Positions 44,301-54,566 of a stretch of DNA of 64,000 bases are shown piece by piece. Every line of letters starts with the position of its first letter. Position 1 is the first letter of the stretch. The position numbers were made by a program, and so were the translations under genes. The notes under the pieces are model-generated. The model did not search any database and had not been told where the DNA came from. It saw only the letters and a list, made by a program, of their open reading frames with translations. This DNA is from Gracilaria vermiculophylla (lineage: Eukaryota > Rhodophyta > Florideophyceae > Gracilariales > Gracilariaceae). The DNA is taken from positions 3,047,999 through 3,111,998 of the forward strand of contig JAHNZQ020000181.1 of the NCBI GenBank assembly GCA_019155205.2, read 5' to 3'.

Positions 44301-47017
44301 GCACGGCTCCGGTACTCCCACACAAATGTCATGGCCGTAGAATTGATCTCGAGTTCCGGATCCGAACACCCAGGAAGCCCAATGATTGATGGAACTGTCA
44401 GAGAAACATTTGGACTCGAAAACGATCTAGTCCGTGGATCGATTATTCGTACACTGATCGCCTGCGCAGTATGTTGAACCAAAGTTAGGTTGGTTTCAGC
44501 AGATTGCGAATCAGATTGGACCACCACTCGAAGCACATACGATTCATTCTGCGTTTGAAATACAGAGAAGGGAACAAGCACTGCGTCTGAGTCTGTAGTG
44601 ATTGAAGTAGATGACAGGACGTCTGTGACCCCATCTGGAGCGATTAGCGTCCATGCGTAAGTCACATTCAAAACTCTCAACCCTGATGAAATAAATGCGC
44701 GAAAAAGGCCGTCACTACACAGGCCCAAACGATATTGGCCAGTCGCAGAATCAAAATTTCCTCCGCTGCCTGAAATCGAAACTCGTGCGTTGATCTCTTC
44801 ATAAACGAAATATACGGTATTGGAAGTCAGGGAACCAACAGTTACGACCACTGGCTGAGAGTAAGACTGACCAACTTCAGCTAATGGAGGAGTTAAGAAT
44901 TGCACTTCACTGGTGTTGTAGAAGACAATCTCAGCTCTATCGATGGTCGTGGCGCCTACTAGAATAGACGAAGAAGAAGGGTCAAAATTGACGAACTGGC
45001 CGGTGAGTGTGACTAATGTTCCTCCCTCTTCCGTGCCGGTATTCGGTGAAATTGCGCTAATAAGGACAGGTGAGTCATAGAAGAACTGAAGTGGGTTGGA
45101 CGCGGTGCCGTCAATGTGAACCGTGACCTCGTAGGTGTAGACAGAAACTTCATTCAAACTATCCTGCGAGGGTGTGACAAAAGTTATGGCCGTCGAATTA
45201 GCAGATTGAATCAAAGATGAGTCGATCTTTGTGGAACCAAAATATATTCCAGAATTCTGCACAGATGCGTCAAAGTCAAAGAACTGCCCCAACAAGGTTA
45301 CCTGGGTGCCCCCTCCAGCAGGCCCGCGTGAAGGTGTCATTGATTCCAGCTTTACCACCGGTTCGTATGTGAACGTCACTCCGTTAGAATTGATGCCACC
45401 AACTTCCACTGTAACGGTTTGTTCAAAGTTGGTGCCACTGGTTTTTGGGGGTGTTGTGAAAGTTATGCTCGAGAAACTAATGTTAGATATTAATGAAGAA
45501 TTGATCACAACTCCGTCGAAGAAAACTTCCACAGTCGATAAGTTAAAGTTAGGGAACTCTCCCACTAGTGTGACCTCCGTGCCTCCAGCTTCTGGCCCTG
45601 AAAGAGGCGTGATGCTGTCGATAACGACTGTCTCAACAAATGAAAATAGATATGAAGGATTTGTCTCATCTACCCCGAGAAGGACTTGCCCAGAAGGTTT
45701 CTGGGTAAAGAACATCCATGGAAGATCTGTTCCAACACCTGCAGGTAGATTGAAAAGAATGGAAACTGTGCCATTCTCATTCAGCTGAATAGTATCCGTA
45801 TCAATTGTAGCGTCCTGTGAGCCTTGTGTAAAATTAATGGACAAGGAATATGTCCAGGTCAACAAAACATTTGGGTCCTTCGGCAAATTGGAAATTGTGA
45901 GGACAACAGTGTCCCCGCCAGTGCTTCTGAATGGTCCTTGTGGACTTATGTGCTGCACAAGTGGTGGAACTTCACCAACCACGGAGATATTGAAGAAAGT
46001 CGAATATCCGTCAGCTTCGAGGTCACTTCCCTGCACGATCTCGTCCCACAAAAAAGACGTGATCATAGATCCATTTCTGTGCTTATTGAAATCGAATCCG
46101 AACTTGGGTCCAACATATTCGCCTTCAAGATCGTTGACCGAGAAACTCATTCCACAAGGTGCTGAGAGCTGAACATCTTCCCCATCAAAATTTCCTGTCA
46201 CAGGAGGGCATGAATTCTCGTGAGTAACGAGAGTTGTTGATCCACTCGATACCACTTCTATGCTCGAGAGGGGAACAGATATGGAAGAATTTGTTGAGCT
46301 GCCATCGTAGAACTGTATAAACACCTCGAAGTTTTGATTTTGGTTGGACATGATGTCCTCGGTAGTCAGAAGGAAGGGAAAATTTTCACCGCCATATAAA
46401 GTTCTCAGCCCGTTTTCTGTTCTGAAGAACGAAATTCCAACCAAGATTATTTGTATTGACTGCGAAGTTGCTACTGTTTCCGATGAGGAGGTGTTAACCG
46501 CTCGTATCTCGAAAGAAGAGGTACCTGTCCATTTGTTAAAATCGAAGAGCGCTGTCACGTTGTATGCAAGGAAGCCCCTAGAATTGTCTTCAACACTAAA
46601 AAATGAAACGTCCTCCTTGGTGAAAAGATTTGTATCTTCGATCTGCGCTTCGAAAGTGTAGTTGGCCAGAGTAGTGCCTGGTTCTGGGATGAATATGTAG
46701 GATATTTCAGTCTCCGCTGTCCCGTTGATGAGAGCTACAATAGCTTCAGTTTCTGTGAAGGCGGGGATAAAGGTTGGAGCTTGTTCAATCTGTCTTTCAA
46801 GATAAGTTTCGCGGAATCTGTTTGGCTCCTCACACAAATCAGATCGGTGGACATGCGAAGGAGAGAAAAAGCCCGAAGATGAGGACGGTAAAAAAGGTCT
46901 GTTGTGTTGCGATGGAAGCGAGTATGTTTCTGAACCTGTCACAAGCCACATGAAAACAAAAGCAGTAATGAAAGCTGTGCGAGAGTGTCCGGTCACCGGG
47001 AATGCTGTTGGAAACAT
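41348..47017 (-). CDS. Large IPT/TIG- and REJ-like type I membrane protein (1889 aa)
   Basis: I set the start at the ATG at 47017. The frame opens 30 codons earlier without ATG, and the 47017 Met gives a good signal peptide (hydrophobic TAFITAFVFMWLVTG). The ectodomain is rich in N-glycosylation sequons. After an N-terminal region come four IPT/TIG immunoglobulin-like repeats (about residues 350-740) with openings ITPLSGPEAGGTEVTL, MTPSRGPAGGGTQVTL and ISPNTGTEEGGTLVTL. A REJ-like region follows (about 970-1315; SRDPDVLSGD, LRYLWSCRYSW, FGFESCVGGCQGTEF). A Cys-containing stretch has KKCPCGC near 1500. One membrane helix lies at about 1734-1768. The cytoplasmic tail is short and ends in Ala/Gly/Thr repeats. 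The architecture resembles polycystin-1/fibrocystin ectodomains, which act in adhesion or sensing. Here there is no polycystin channel domain. It is intact and intron-free. Confidence 0.88.
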   Translation of the reverse strand: MFPTAFPVTGHSRTAFITAFVFMWLVTGSETYSLPSQHNRPFLPSSSSGFFSPSHVHRSDLCEEPNRFRETYLERQIEQAPTFIPAFTETEAIVALINGTAETEISYIFIPEPGTTLANYTFEAQIEDTNLFTKEDVSFFSVEDNSRGFLAYNVTALFDFNKWTGTSSFEIRAVNTSSSETVATSQSIQIILVGISFFRTENGLRTLYGGENFPFLLTTEDIMSNQNQNFEVFIQFYDGSSTNSSISVPLSSIEVVSSGSTTLVTHENSCPPVTGNFDGEDVQLSAPCGMSFSVNDLEGEYVGPKFGFDFNKHRNGSMITSFLWDEIVQGSDLEADGYSTFFNISVVGEVPPLVQHISPQGPFRSTGGDTVVLTISNLPKDPNVLLTWTYSLSINFTQGSQDATIDTDTIQLNENGTVSILFNLPAGVGTDLPWMFFTQKPSGQVLLGVDETNPSYLFSFVETVVIDSITPLSGPEAGGTEVTLVGEFPNFNLSTVEVFFDGVVINSSLISNISFSSITFTTPPKTSGTNFEQTVTVEVGGINSNGVTFTYEPVVKLESMTPSRGPAGGGTQVTLLGQFFDFDASVQNSGIYFGSTKIDSSLIQSANSTAITFVTPSQDSLNEVSVYTYEVTVHIDGTASNPLQFFYDSPVLISAISPNTGTEEGGTLVTLTGQFVNFDPSSSSILVGATTIDRAEIVFYNTSEVQFLTPPLAEVGQSYSQPVVVTVGSLTSNTVYFVYEEINARVSISGSGGNFDSATGQYRLGLCSDGLFRAFISSGLRVLNVTYAWTLIAPDGVTDVLSSTSITTDSDAVLVPFSVFQTQNESYVLRVVVQSDSQSAETNLTLVQHTAQAISVRIIDPRTRSFSSPNVSLTVPSIIGLPGCSDPELEINSTAMTFVWEYRSRAYQFSYLNTTAPRDEVGPTLLGREFHIPQSAMDYGSFPLSLRAYFTDQPEIMASDSTTVVIRPAELLAQINGGEASQLVSSAQNFLMTASASRDPDVLSGDNSEGLRYLWSCRYSWNSAMDSSEQCETELMPEEGLTNIGFTVLSSAFEALQNMSGPMYIEYSLQVSKTSQNATGALLERNSDVVIQTLILVENRPQAFESLSNIAVSNNLSTLLDLSNVKYYEDVVITPISETNETTWSYQALLPASQSQTLLATDENLLTFAGYFTAGAEPGRDSLGIKANVLSPNTEYAFLIRTFRAGFSVNEQIITLKTVERPTVTFSKLLRDFGTTNDTFTLSAYANYNGDFKFFFLLTDEFGFESCVGGCQGTEFVNFQLGTAGNYSVRCDVYDSLGFTLLASTNGGNIIVASTSDVDADLSGFAVDAEDAFLAGDHSDYHQVGTDMVKFILSAGGSTSSFDSEALANFTEGLNQIAGNSVPNAIQSAGYVRTAAALASLTPDLGITYSTETLYFLVNITINAVQRTPDTAALQQLQDLLDFYDLTPELILASYSEGSSRQRLRQATAVNETEIIGIWLDVYEVMNEQIMLAVLKKCPCGCVEEVRTGVSAKGRGGLQMRLQAFRQSSNLSTAAAYENPTQGQLSEVRMKVAHFCNSEQGLSLSVDVGAEQTVEFSWCKGLYENSVKKLYFAVVKSPDYVYLSRLRQHVTLTDGLFGMVVGEMRDNRLRDATLDIKDCYGARIPIGREVADVAEGTAEDQVPQGLLLRPRKTWGEEASRALYAPVFGNISTDIERGGAEAQYWAARVTLSTTGVLTVATRWAWPGGVFSLEGLLTLVMQVVGMVLLMVVLVGAAVMGAWMVAARLAAASAAAVPIDVDATFVERDVYGRGTVYLVDEQWQSAAGVAGAAKAAGATGAAGATGAAGASGAGAGAAQQSGTTAGAAKTAGAAEAAGATEAAEGTGAAGAAVGAEGDAERGGGGATTNLTP

Positions 47018-50000
47018 GGCTTTGTGATGAAGTCTTGCGACGATCGTGCTCAGCAAGAAGATGTAGCTGCGAGCGATGTCTAACTCGGGACTGATGATTT
47101 GCCACACAACGAGAAGACTCTGTTAGCAGCGCGACATCAGTCATCTACGGGCAGTGTCAAGGGATTTGGAAGGAGTCAGAGAAGAAACGTCGTTGGAAGG
47201 CCAGGAGGAGGAAAACTAGTTTCGAGTGAGCAGCACTGCGACGGGAATGCTGACGCAGATGACTGTATACGATCAACAAGCCGTTGAGGCATAGATTGCG
47301 CTCGTTCTTTCTCAAGGAGAGAAGGGAAGCAGGAACACTCAAACATTTTCAGGTTTCTATGTGTCCGTGTCCGAACGAAGGAAGAGCTCAGGGACGTGAT
47401 GGGCGCATCGGTCTAGAGTACAGGAAACGGCTGTGTGATCGGAAGACCTTGCGGTCTGTGTGGGCCTGTCAGCTAGTACGTGGAGGGTGACTGAAAAAAA
47501 AAACAGATCGTGTCTATCACGTCGCTGTCGGTTGTGTCAGTCGCGCTGGATTAAACAAACTCAGCAACAACACCTCCACAATTAGCTGCGTTGAATAATA
47601 CATACGTGGCAGCGTCGAACGAGCGTGAACGCTTTCACCCTGTCCTTCTTGTTCTTTTGCAAACGTATCGGTACACTCTGATACTTCGAGACGTTATCGA
47701 GATGGAGAAGGTCTCACAAGTTGACCATAGTCATCTCCATCTCTGAGTTTTGTTTTTTTTTAGATGGAGCCTGTTCTGTTGATCAAATGCTCCGACTGAG
47801 TAGGCGGCTTGCAGATAAGAAAATCTTTGATTTTGGGAAACTTGTTTACTGCAAGCAGCACGATACGACTGTTTGCTTCTTCGTCGAGCAGTTTGTAACG
47901 GCTCCTGTTTCAGCTTGTCTTCCACATCATTAGTACATGGGTCGCAGCCTAACTATTAGGCCCTAACACAGTTTGCCATCATGGCACGATCGGAAGAATC
48001 TGTGTGTCGTGCACCAGGGCGATCTTGCTGCACTGGCGCGATGTACTATTTTTAATGCACTGTGCTCTCTATTTGATACCATTCTCACAGAAAGTGACCC
48101 GTGGCGTTCTTCTGTTTGTAGTCATCTACAACTCGCAACAACTGTGGACAACGAGGAAGCTCTCGAAGCTCAGCGCTGTTTTAACTCTCAAGAGAATGGA
48201 GAGATTCTGAGCGCTTGGTCTCGCTGAGCTGTGGTTCGACACATACGCACTGAATTTCGCCGGTCGACTTGATTTCGCGAGATTGTGATTTGAAACTATA
48301 AGCGGCATCCCGAAGCGTTTGGTGTTAACACTTCTGCCACTGGCGTATGTTTCGCTTTTGTGGTGAACGTCCTCATCAGCACAATTATGAATGGTGCAAG
48401 CTATTGATGTTCATTCCGCACGATTTTGGTTTGCATTTTGACAGCCTCATGGGAACCATGTTCCATTGGATGCGTACACGCTGACGATTTGAAAGCGTCC
48501 AATGGCGTGGAATGCGCGTTTGGTCCATATCCTGGGCTGAACGGCCAAGAAGAAAGGCTATGTCTCAACCGGAGACGCTTTAATGCTGCACACGGATAAA
48601 CAAAGGGAATGTAGCCGCTCCAGTCATGTTGCACGGAGATGTGCTTTTATAAACGCATTGTTGGTGGGTTCAAGACAGCTCAGGGTGGGTGCTTTTTGGT
48701 GGTTCAGTGTAAAGCGTAGATTTATCGAAAACGGGAAAACTGAACCTTTGACGGCGACGACCTTCACTGTCGAAGCGTTGCAGGCAGCGAAAATGAGCGG
48801 TGAGAGCGGATGGGGGCCAAACATTGCGAAAAGCAGCACAACTGTTCGTGCGGCAGCAGAACCGGCCGAGGCTCGTCTTCCGCGGCTCGCCGCCGCGCTC
48901 AGCGCCCTGTGGTTATTCCATTCCATTTGTTCTGCGTGCTTGCAAATTCCATCGCTGAGCACTTGACGTTAAAGAAATCGTTTATTTTATTTTAATGGCG
49001 ATCACGATTAATAAAGCATTTCCGTTTGTCGAATGACGGTTGGTCAGGTTGTGGTCCCGAGATCAACGGCAAATGGACGAGCCCAGACCCAAGTTGATCA
49101 TGCGGGGTGGTGGTGATCATTAGAAAACGGTTTCATTCGGAGTTTACCGGTGGAGCGTACCCACGTACCAGTACAGATATGTATGCAACAGTGCGCATGT
49201 TGAGACAGTTTGGATGGCAAGTCTTGCCCGCGGGTATTTTTGCAGATCTTGGTCGCGTGGTTTGCAGATTATTGAGAAGTGCACAAACTCCAATTCGAGA
49301 GCGGGAAGCGGCGATATGCGTATCGACGCGCCTGACTGCACGTTGAAACTCGAATGGACTGGAACTGCGGCCGCAAATTATCACAATTGCGTATGGTCGT
49401 AAGAAAGGAGAGAGTAAAATGGTTTTTAAGAAAGAAAAACTTGGCGCCCCTCGTCGGTCTCATTTAGAATAAACAAAACTGCGGACTCGGTACGCGCCAA
49501 GAATATTACAGATTACGGAGAGCCACAGGGGTCTTGGAAGCACGCGAGAACAAGTGGCGGTTCCACCAACCCTATTGGTGCGGCACAAACGTATTGGTAG
49601 TTGACGTTATGAGACGGTGCAGAAAACGAAGCACGTGGACGCGGGAAGGTCGCCTGAGACGACGACGGGGCTGGGTCGAAAAGAGCGACGAGATGTGCGC
49701 AACAGCGCGATAAGACGGTCAACTGTACGAGTTGGGCACTGTAAAACTGTATCGATGAGCGACAAGATATGCGGTGCGTTTGGGCGATTGAACAAACAGC
49801 CAGCGATGGACGTGGGGCGCACACACCGTCTGTGTTCCAATGAAGGCGTACGTTGTGCGAGGCACTCGCGATGAGAGCTCATATTTGGCGCATGGATGGA
49901 CCTTCGGGGCATCGTCGTTCCACGCGGGAGGCGTCATGGCCGGTCAGCAGCGCGGCGCGCGCCTGACGGCGCGCAGCCGCGCATACATGTCAGTCTTTCG

Positions 50001-50161
50001 CAAGTGTGCGCGAGCGCGACGGCGCTGCAGCGTCAAGTCGCGCGTGCTGTAAACCCGCTGACAAATTACAACGTACCTGCTCCCCCCCGCGTTTTTCGTA
50101 CGAGCTTGCGCTTGCCACAACTCACCGTTCGCTCAAACGCCCAGTTCTGGAGCCCGCCTCC
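47018..50161. other. Upstream intergenic region, no gene recognised
   Basis: This is probably promoter and 5' UTR of the large membrane protein gene near 47018-47600. The remaining frames (for example 48583-48966) lack conserved motifs and overlap each other on both strands. Confidence 0.4.
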
Positions 50162-50386
50162 ATGATGCCCGCAACAACCCCAACCAGCTCATCCCTTCTC
50201 ACAAGCCCTGTTTGTGCCCATCTGCGATCGGCCCGCGGCAGCCACTTCATTGTTCCACTCCAACCAAAGTTGATCCACCAACTTTCCCTTATTCTGGTTC
50301 TCGCAGTTTCTTTGACGCTTCTACTTTTACATCTACGGCAACAACCGTACTCTAAAAATTGCGGGAAATTATACGTATGCTTATAA
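50162..50386 (+). CDS. Possible small tail-anchored protein or first exon (74 aa)
   Basis: The ATG at 50162 opens 74 codons with a Thr/Ser-rich start and one strong hydrophobic segment (LSLILVLAVSLTLLLLHL), followed by a short Lys/Cys tail and a TAA. The upstream frame to 50006 has no other ATG. I do not recognise it. It could be a small membrane protein, a first exon, or chance. Confidence 0.25.
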   Translation: MMPATTPTSSSLLTSPVCAHLRSARGSHFIVPLQPKLIHQLSLILVLAVSLTLLLLHLRQQPYSKNCGKLYVCL

Positions 50387-50883
50387 TTTTGTCAGAATAT
50401 CAACAATACGAATAAAATGGAATGAACAAGAGTTTGTATGTTTCTTCTAGCATGCTCCTCTTCAACACTTTTCATTGTGCACATTCAAAATCTGTCCTGT
50501 ATCCCACTCCACACAATTAGCAAAGTACGAGCACTTGGTAACCTTGGGTCTCATTGAAACTATTTTATTTTTGTAAATATATACCTTTCTCTAATATCAT
50601 ATATACGAAACATATATATTATTGTGGTTTCCACAGATTTTTTCTCAGTTCTCCAAAAACTTAGAATAGTGTTCTACTACTGCAGAAAAACTATGGCTAG
50701 GGATATGTTTCCTATTTTTTGAAATATCGATCCGATATTTCGTACACCAAAAGAGTATTAGATAATAAATATCCAGTATTGCGTATTCTTTTTGCTTTCT
50801 TAATTTAAGAAATGACACCAATATCCAACCATTTATATATTCATTTACACAATTTTAAAAGTTTCTATTAAACGTATATATAC

Positions 50884-50915
<32 letters not shown>

Positions 50916-52506
50916 GTTTTGAAGACTTACAACAGCTCGGTTTTTTTTTTTGGTAGAAATATCGAAAGCTTTAGAACGTGAAATATATAAGGCAAAAAGA
51001 AAAACAAAATTTCTTAATTACCATTTCCTGGTATTCTCTTTAGCACTATCATGCATATACACAAGTAGTATCTTCATGTTTTTTAATAATTTTTATGAGT
51101 ATAATGCTTCATTATAACAAAATAGGAGACAAAGAAGATTATTGTGATGTGCATAAACTTTTATATATATATATATATATATGTATTTATATGCGAAATG
51201 ATTTAGCTCTTTGATTTTTTTACTTTTCTGAACCATGTAGAACGTTTAAAAACGTTTTAAAATTGTAAAACCAAACTGAAATGAAAACAATTATATTATG
51301 AAGTTTTTCAAACATGAAAAATCTATGAAGAACATTTACTTATTGTGATAGTTTTTCAAAAATTTGTTTTATGTAAGTCAATAATCAAAGTATTTACAAA
51401 TTCAAAAAAAAACTGTTTTTGCAATAAATTCAAAATTCAGAAACACTCATTTGTTACACTGAAGGCTTTAATAAATTTTATGTCGTCTAGTACGTAGTTT
51501 TATTTTATTTTTTCATTTAGATAGATTGCAAAAGAATATTTATATTCAAATTTTAAAATTAATGCTCGCTCTTGGAGGTGTGGAATGATGTAGTTGTGCG
51601 TAACAGTTTTTTGCTATTTTAAAAGTAAGGCCGGAGGTATATAATTGACTAATCCGTTATTGAATCTCACATATAATGGACAACGCAGACGTCAGACCTA
51701 AAATGTTTCTATACTACAAATAAATGATTTTTTTTTTCGTTTTCGTTGTACATTGCGTTGAAAACGAACAGTAACCTGCTTATCTAGTTTCTTGTCTCTT
51801 TCAAGGTAGAATCGAAATAACATATTCAACCAGCCTTGCTTACTCTCTAACGAATGACTAGTTTTTTTTATTAGCCTATGGAAATCTTTTTGTGGCATCA
51901 GAGTTTTGCACACGTATATATATTGATCTCCTTCGAACCGATTAGTTTACCTCATATGAGGTTATTGCATTATCAATTAAATTTTAGAAAAATAATTGAT
52001 ATCTGATCCGTAGGCTCTTACATTTGTAACGTTTTAATCTTGAATAATGCTCTACAGAGCTGCTTGTCAACATAAAGTAGGTGTAAAACACGCTCACTGG
52101 CATCAAAACAGCTCCGTTGTCGATAGACTATATTTTAAAACCAAACCTTAAGTTTGAATCTAGCTGAGTTTCTTGAACTACAGCACCTCCTTCAGGAGCT
52201 CGACAAACCCCAAATATATTTAAATCCTCAGAAAGCTTCCAACATCTTCTTGAACAAGAAAAATAATAACGTTACATATGTCAAAGTGGCGGTTTTATTA
52301 AAGTTTAAATAATGGAACAAATCTAAATTACATGTATTGAACTAACATAGGGCTTCAGATAAGAAGAAATTTTAGATAGATGTTTGCATAAAAAGATGGA
52401 GTTTTACTTCGAAAACGAATATCAAAACCGTGCTTTTCATTCGCATCAGCTACCAATATTTACTACACCGTGACACTTCTTAATTTGTTCTGTATAGAAA
52501 TCTCTA
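50387..52506. other. AT-rich spacer with (TA)n tracts
   Basis: This is strongly AT-rich. TA dinucleotide tracts lie at about 50875-50917 and 51162-51184. No supported gene or shared repeat was found. Confidence 0.6.
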
Positions 52507-53024
52507 TGTAGTAGAGTCGGCGATGTGTCTAGATGTTTGGCATGCGACGAGACCGTTTAGCTCCAAGTCTAATTAGTAACTGGTAGTACAGTACTTCAAA
52601 AGAACTATAGAATTTAAATATATTTAATTTAATTGTTGCAGGTAAATAGTACAGTAGTAAGACCTGTCGAGGCGGGCTCCCGGCATGGTACTTGATGTGC
52701 CGGTTGAGCTCCACCTCTCGGGGAGGTAAACCAAGCACCCTTGAGTCTTCCTCTACTTTTTCCGGTTGGGGACTCTTGTCGAACGCCTTCAGATTTCTAA
52801 GCGGCCAATCCCCAGGTTGCCTCATAGCAGCGCCTGTAGGATCATTGTCCGCCAAGTGAACTTTTTTCTCCGCTTGGTGCTTGCCGACCCCCTTTCAGGA
52901 TTCCCCCGGCTTGTGACCGTGATGATTGGAGACCACCTTCAGGAACCCGCGCCTTTGGAGTCACCAAAAACTCTTAACGGACGCTTTGCGCTACCACTTC
53001 GAAAGGAGAACTGAAGGTACCACA
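52507..53024 (+). repeat. Degenerate solo Gyp1 LTR
   Basis: About 518 bp, beginning TGTAGTAGAG and ending GGTACCACA. The 3' two thirds align well with the other LTRs; the first 130 bp are strongly diverged. The flanks CTCTA and CGTGG do not match, so no duplication is recoverable. Confidence 0.75.
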
Positions 53025-53761
53025 CGTGGCGCGGTGAGATAAAATAACCCGCTCTGCCGACAACTTTCCGCAAATTCATTGGTAAACAGACGTACAGAGG
53101 ACTCATGTCCACATAGAATTCCTACGAAAAACCATGGGCAAAAGTTGATTTGCCAGCTACAGTACATGTTTGTTATGTTAACTGGGATGTGGCTACAAGT
53201 TATGCATCTCAATTGGTGTCTCAAAAGCAGCTTCTTCCGCATTTTAGATATTAAGAGACTTTATTGCAGTAATAGATCTTTCTAAGCATCTAGATCCTCG
53301 TCAACATCGGCGCAAATTTTGATACCGGACATCGGTAGACGGGCTTCTTCTCCGGGTTTGGTACTTTAAAAACTACTGTAAAAATGTGAGATTTTCAAGG
53401 TTGGCTTTAAGAACATCAAAATTGATAATTGAACCTGGCAACGTAGTCGAATTCTCTTCTATTAAGGTCTATGATTGCGCTTATATCGGCGCCTATCATA
53501 ATGAGGCAAGCTCAGCTGTGAACGGTTGTTCTGACAGTTCGGAGAGTATCTGCAAACGAGGCCATAGATTTCGGATGTTGTAAAATTGGTTACTTACCCA
53601 TAAAAAGAATCTTAGCTAGCAGTTTTGGACACAATACAGCGCTACACGCATCGAGGATATAGTTCAAAGATGAAAACGAAATAAAAGGAGAAGTTTAAAT
53701 TTTTGGGCATAGTTCCAAATTAATAAAAATTGGTTTCATAAGAGAGCGCTGTTACAGTAAA
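53025..53761. other. Spacer, no gene seen
   Basis: AT-rich between two Gyp1 LTRs, with only short frames lacking motifs. Confidence 0.5.
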
Positions 53762-54315
53762 TGTAGTACATTGGTTCCTAAGGTAGTATGGTGGTGTGGC
53801 TTTATGGCGTGATTTTCCTATGGAGGGCACGTATTTTATTAGCTGATCCACGTGGTGCATAAGTCGTCCCGCGTGCACTACATAATCCTCAGGTGACGGT
53901 AGAATTTATATTTATTTTAGTTAATTTGTGCGGGCAATTACTTCAGTACTGAGACCTGCCGGGGTGGGCTCCCGGCTGGATCTTTAATCTGCCGGTTGAG
54001 CTCCACCTTTGGGGAAGTAAACGCAAGCACCCTTGAGTCTTCATCTACTTTTCCGGTTGGAGACTCTCGTCGATCATCCTCAGTTTTCTAAGCCACCGAT
54101 TCCCAGGTCGCATCATAGCAGCGCCTGTAGGAGCATTTTCTGCCCAGTGAACTTCCCACTCCGCTTGGTGTTTGCGGATCCCCTTTAAAAATTCCTTCGG
54201 CTCGCGGCAGCGACTACCGGAGACCACCCTTAGGAACTCGCGCCTTTGAAGTCAACAAAAACTCCTAACGGACGTTGTGCTCTACTACCTCGAGAGGAGG
54301 GCTGACAGTACCACA
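53762..54315 (+). repeat. Gyp1-d 5' LTR
   Basis: 554 bp, from TGTAGTAC to GTACCACA. It contains an AT-rich TTTATATTTATTTTAG stretch that may be the promoter. The left flank is GTAAA; the partner lies beyond the window. Confidence 0.9.
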
Positions 54316-54317
54316 AC

Positions 54318-54336
54318 TGGTCTCCCGACTTAGAAG
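54318..54336 (+). promoter_or_regulatory. Gyp1-d primer binding site (candidate)
   Basis: TGGTCTCCCGACTTAGAAG starts two bases after the LTR and is identical to the site in Gyp1-a. Its complement ends in ACCA as a tRNA 3' end should. It is not the initiator-Met site common in chromoviruses, and I cannot assign the tRNA. Confidence 0.6.
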
Positions 54337-54566
54337 GTCACAGTTCCTAAAGGATTCGCACAAGTTGCGGCAGAACCGTGTTTCTAGTTTGCAACGACCA
54401 ACCCCAACAGTGGAATTCTTCCTAAAGATGATTCGGAAGTGGAAGAAAATCACCCCCGACCTACTCCTCTATGGACCCCTCAGAACCCCAAATAGAACCC
54501 CTCCTACAGGACCCTTAAACAACCGACTCCATTGGTGGGCGCAGCCCGCGCAGCGCTCCTAAGGAA

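Noticed and set aside
48583..49937. Several 80-127 codon frames upstream of the large membrane protein gene
   Set aside because: Overlapping on both strands with no motif or composition bias supporting translation.
50875..51184. (TA)n tracts as an origin or matrix attachment site
   Set aside because: Only composition supports this; no motif or context makes it testable from sequence alone.
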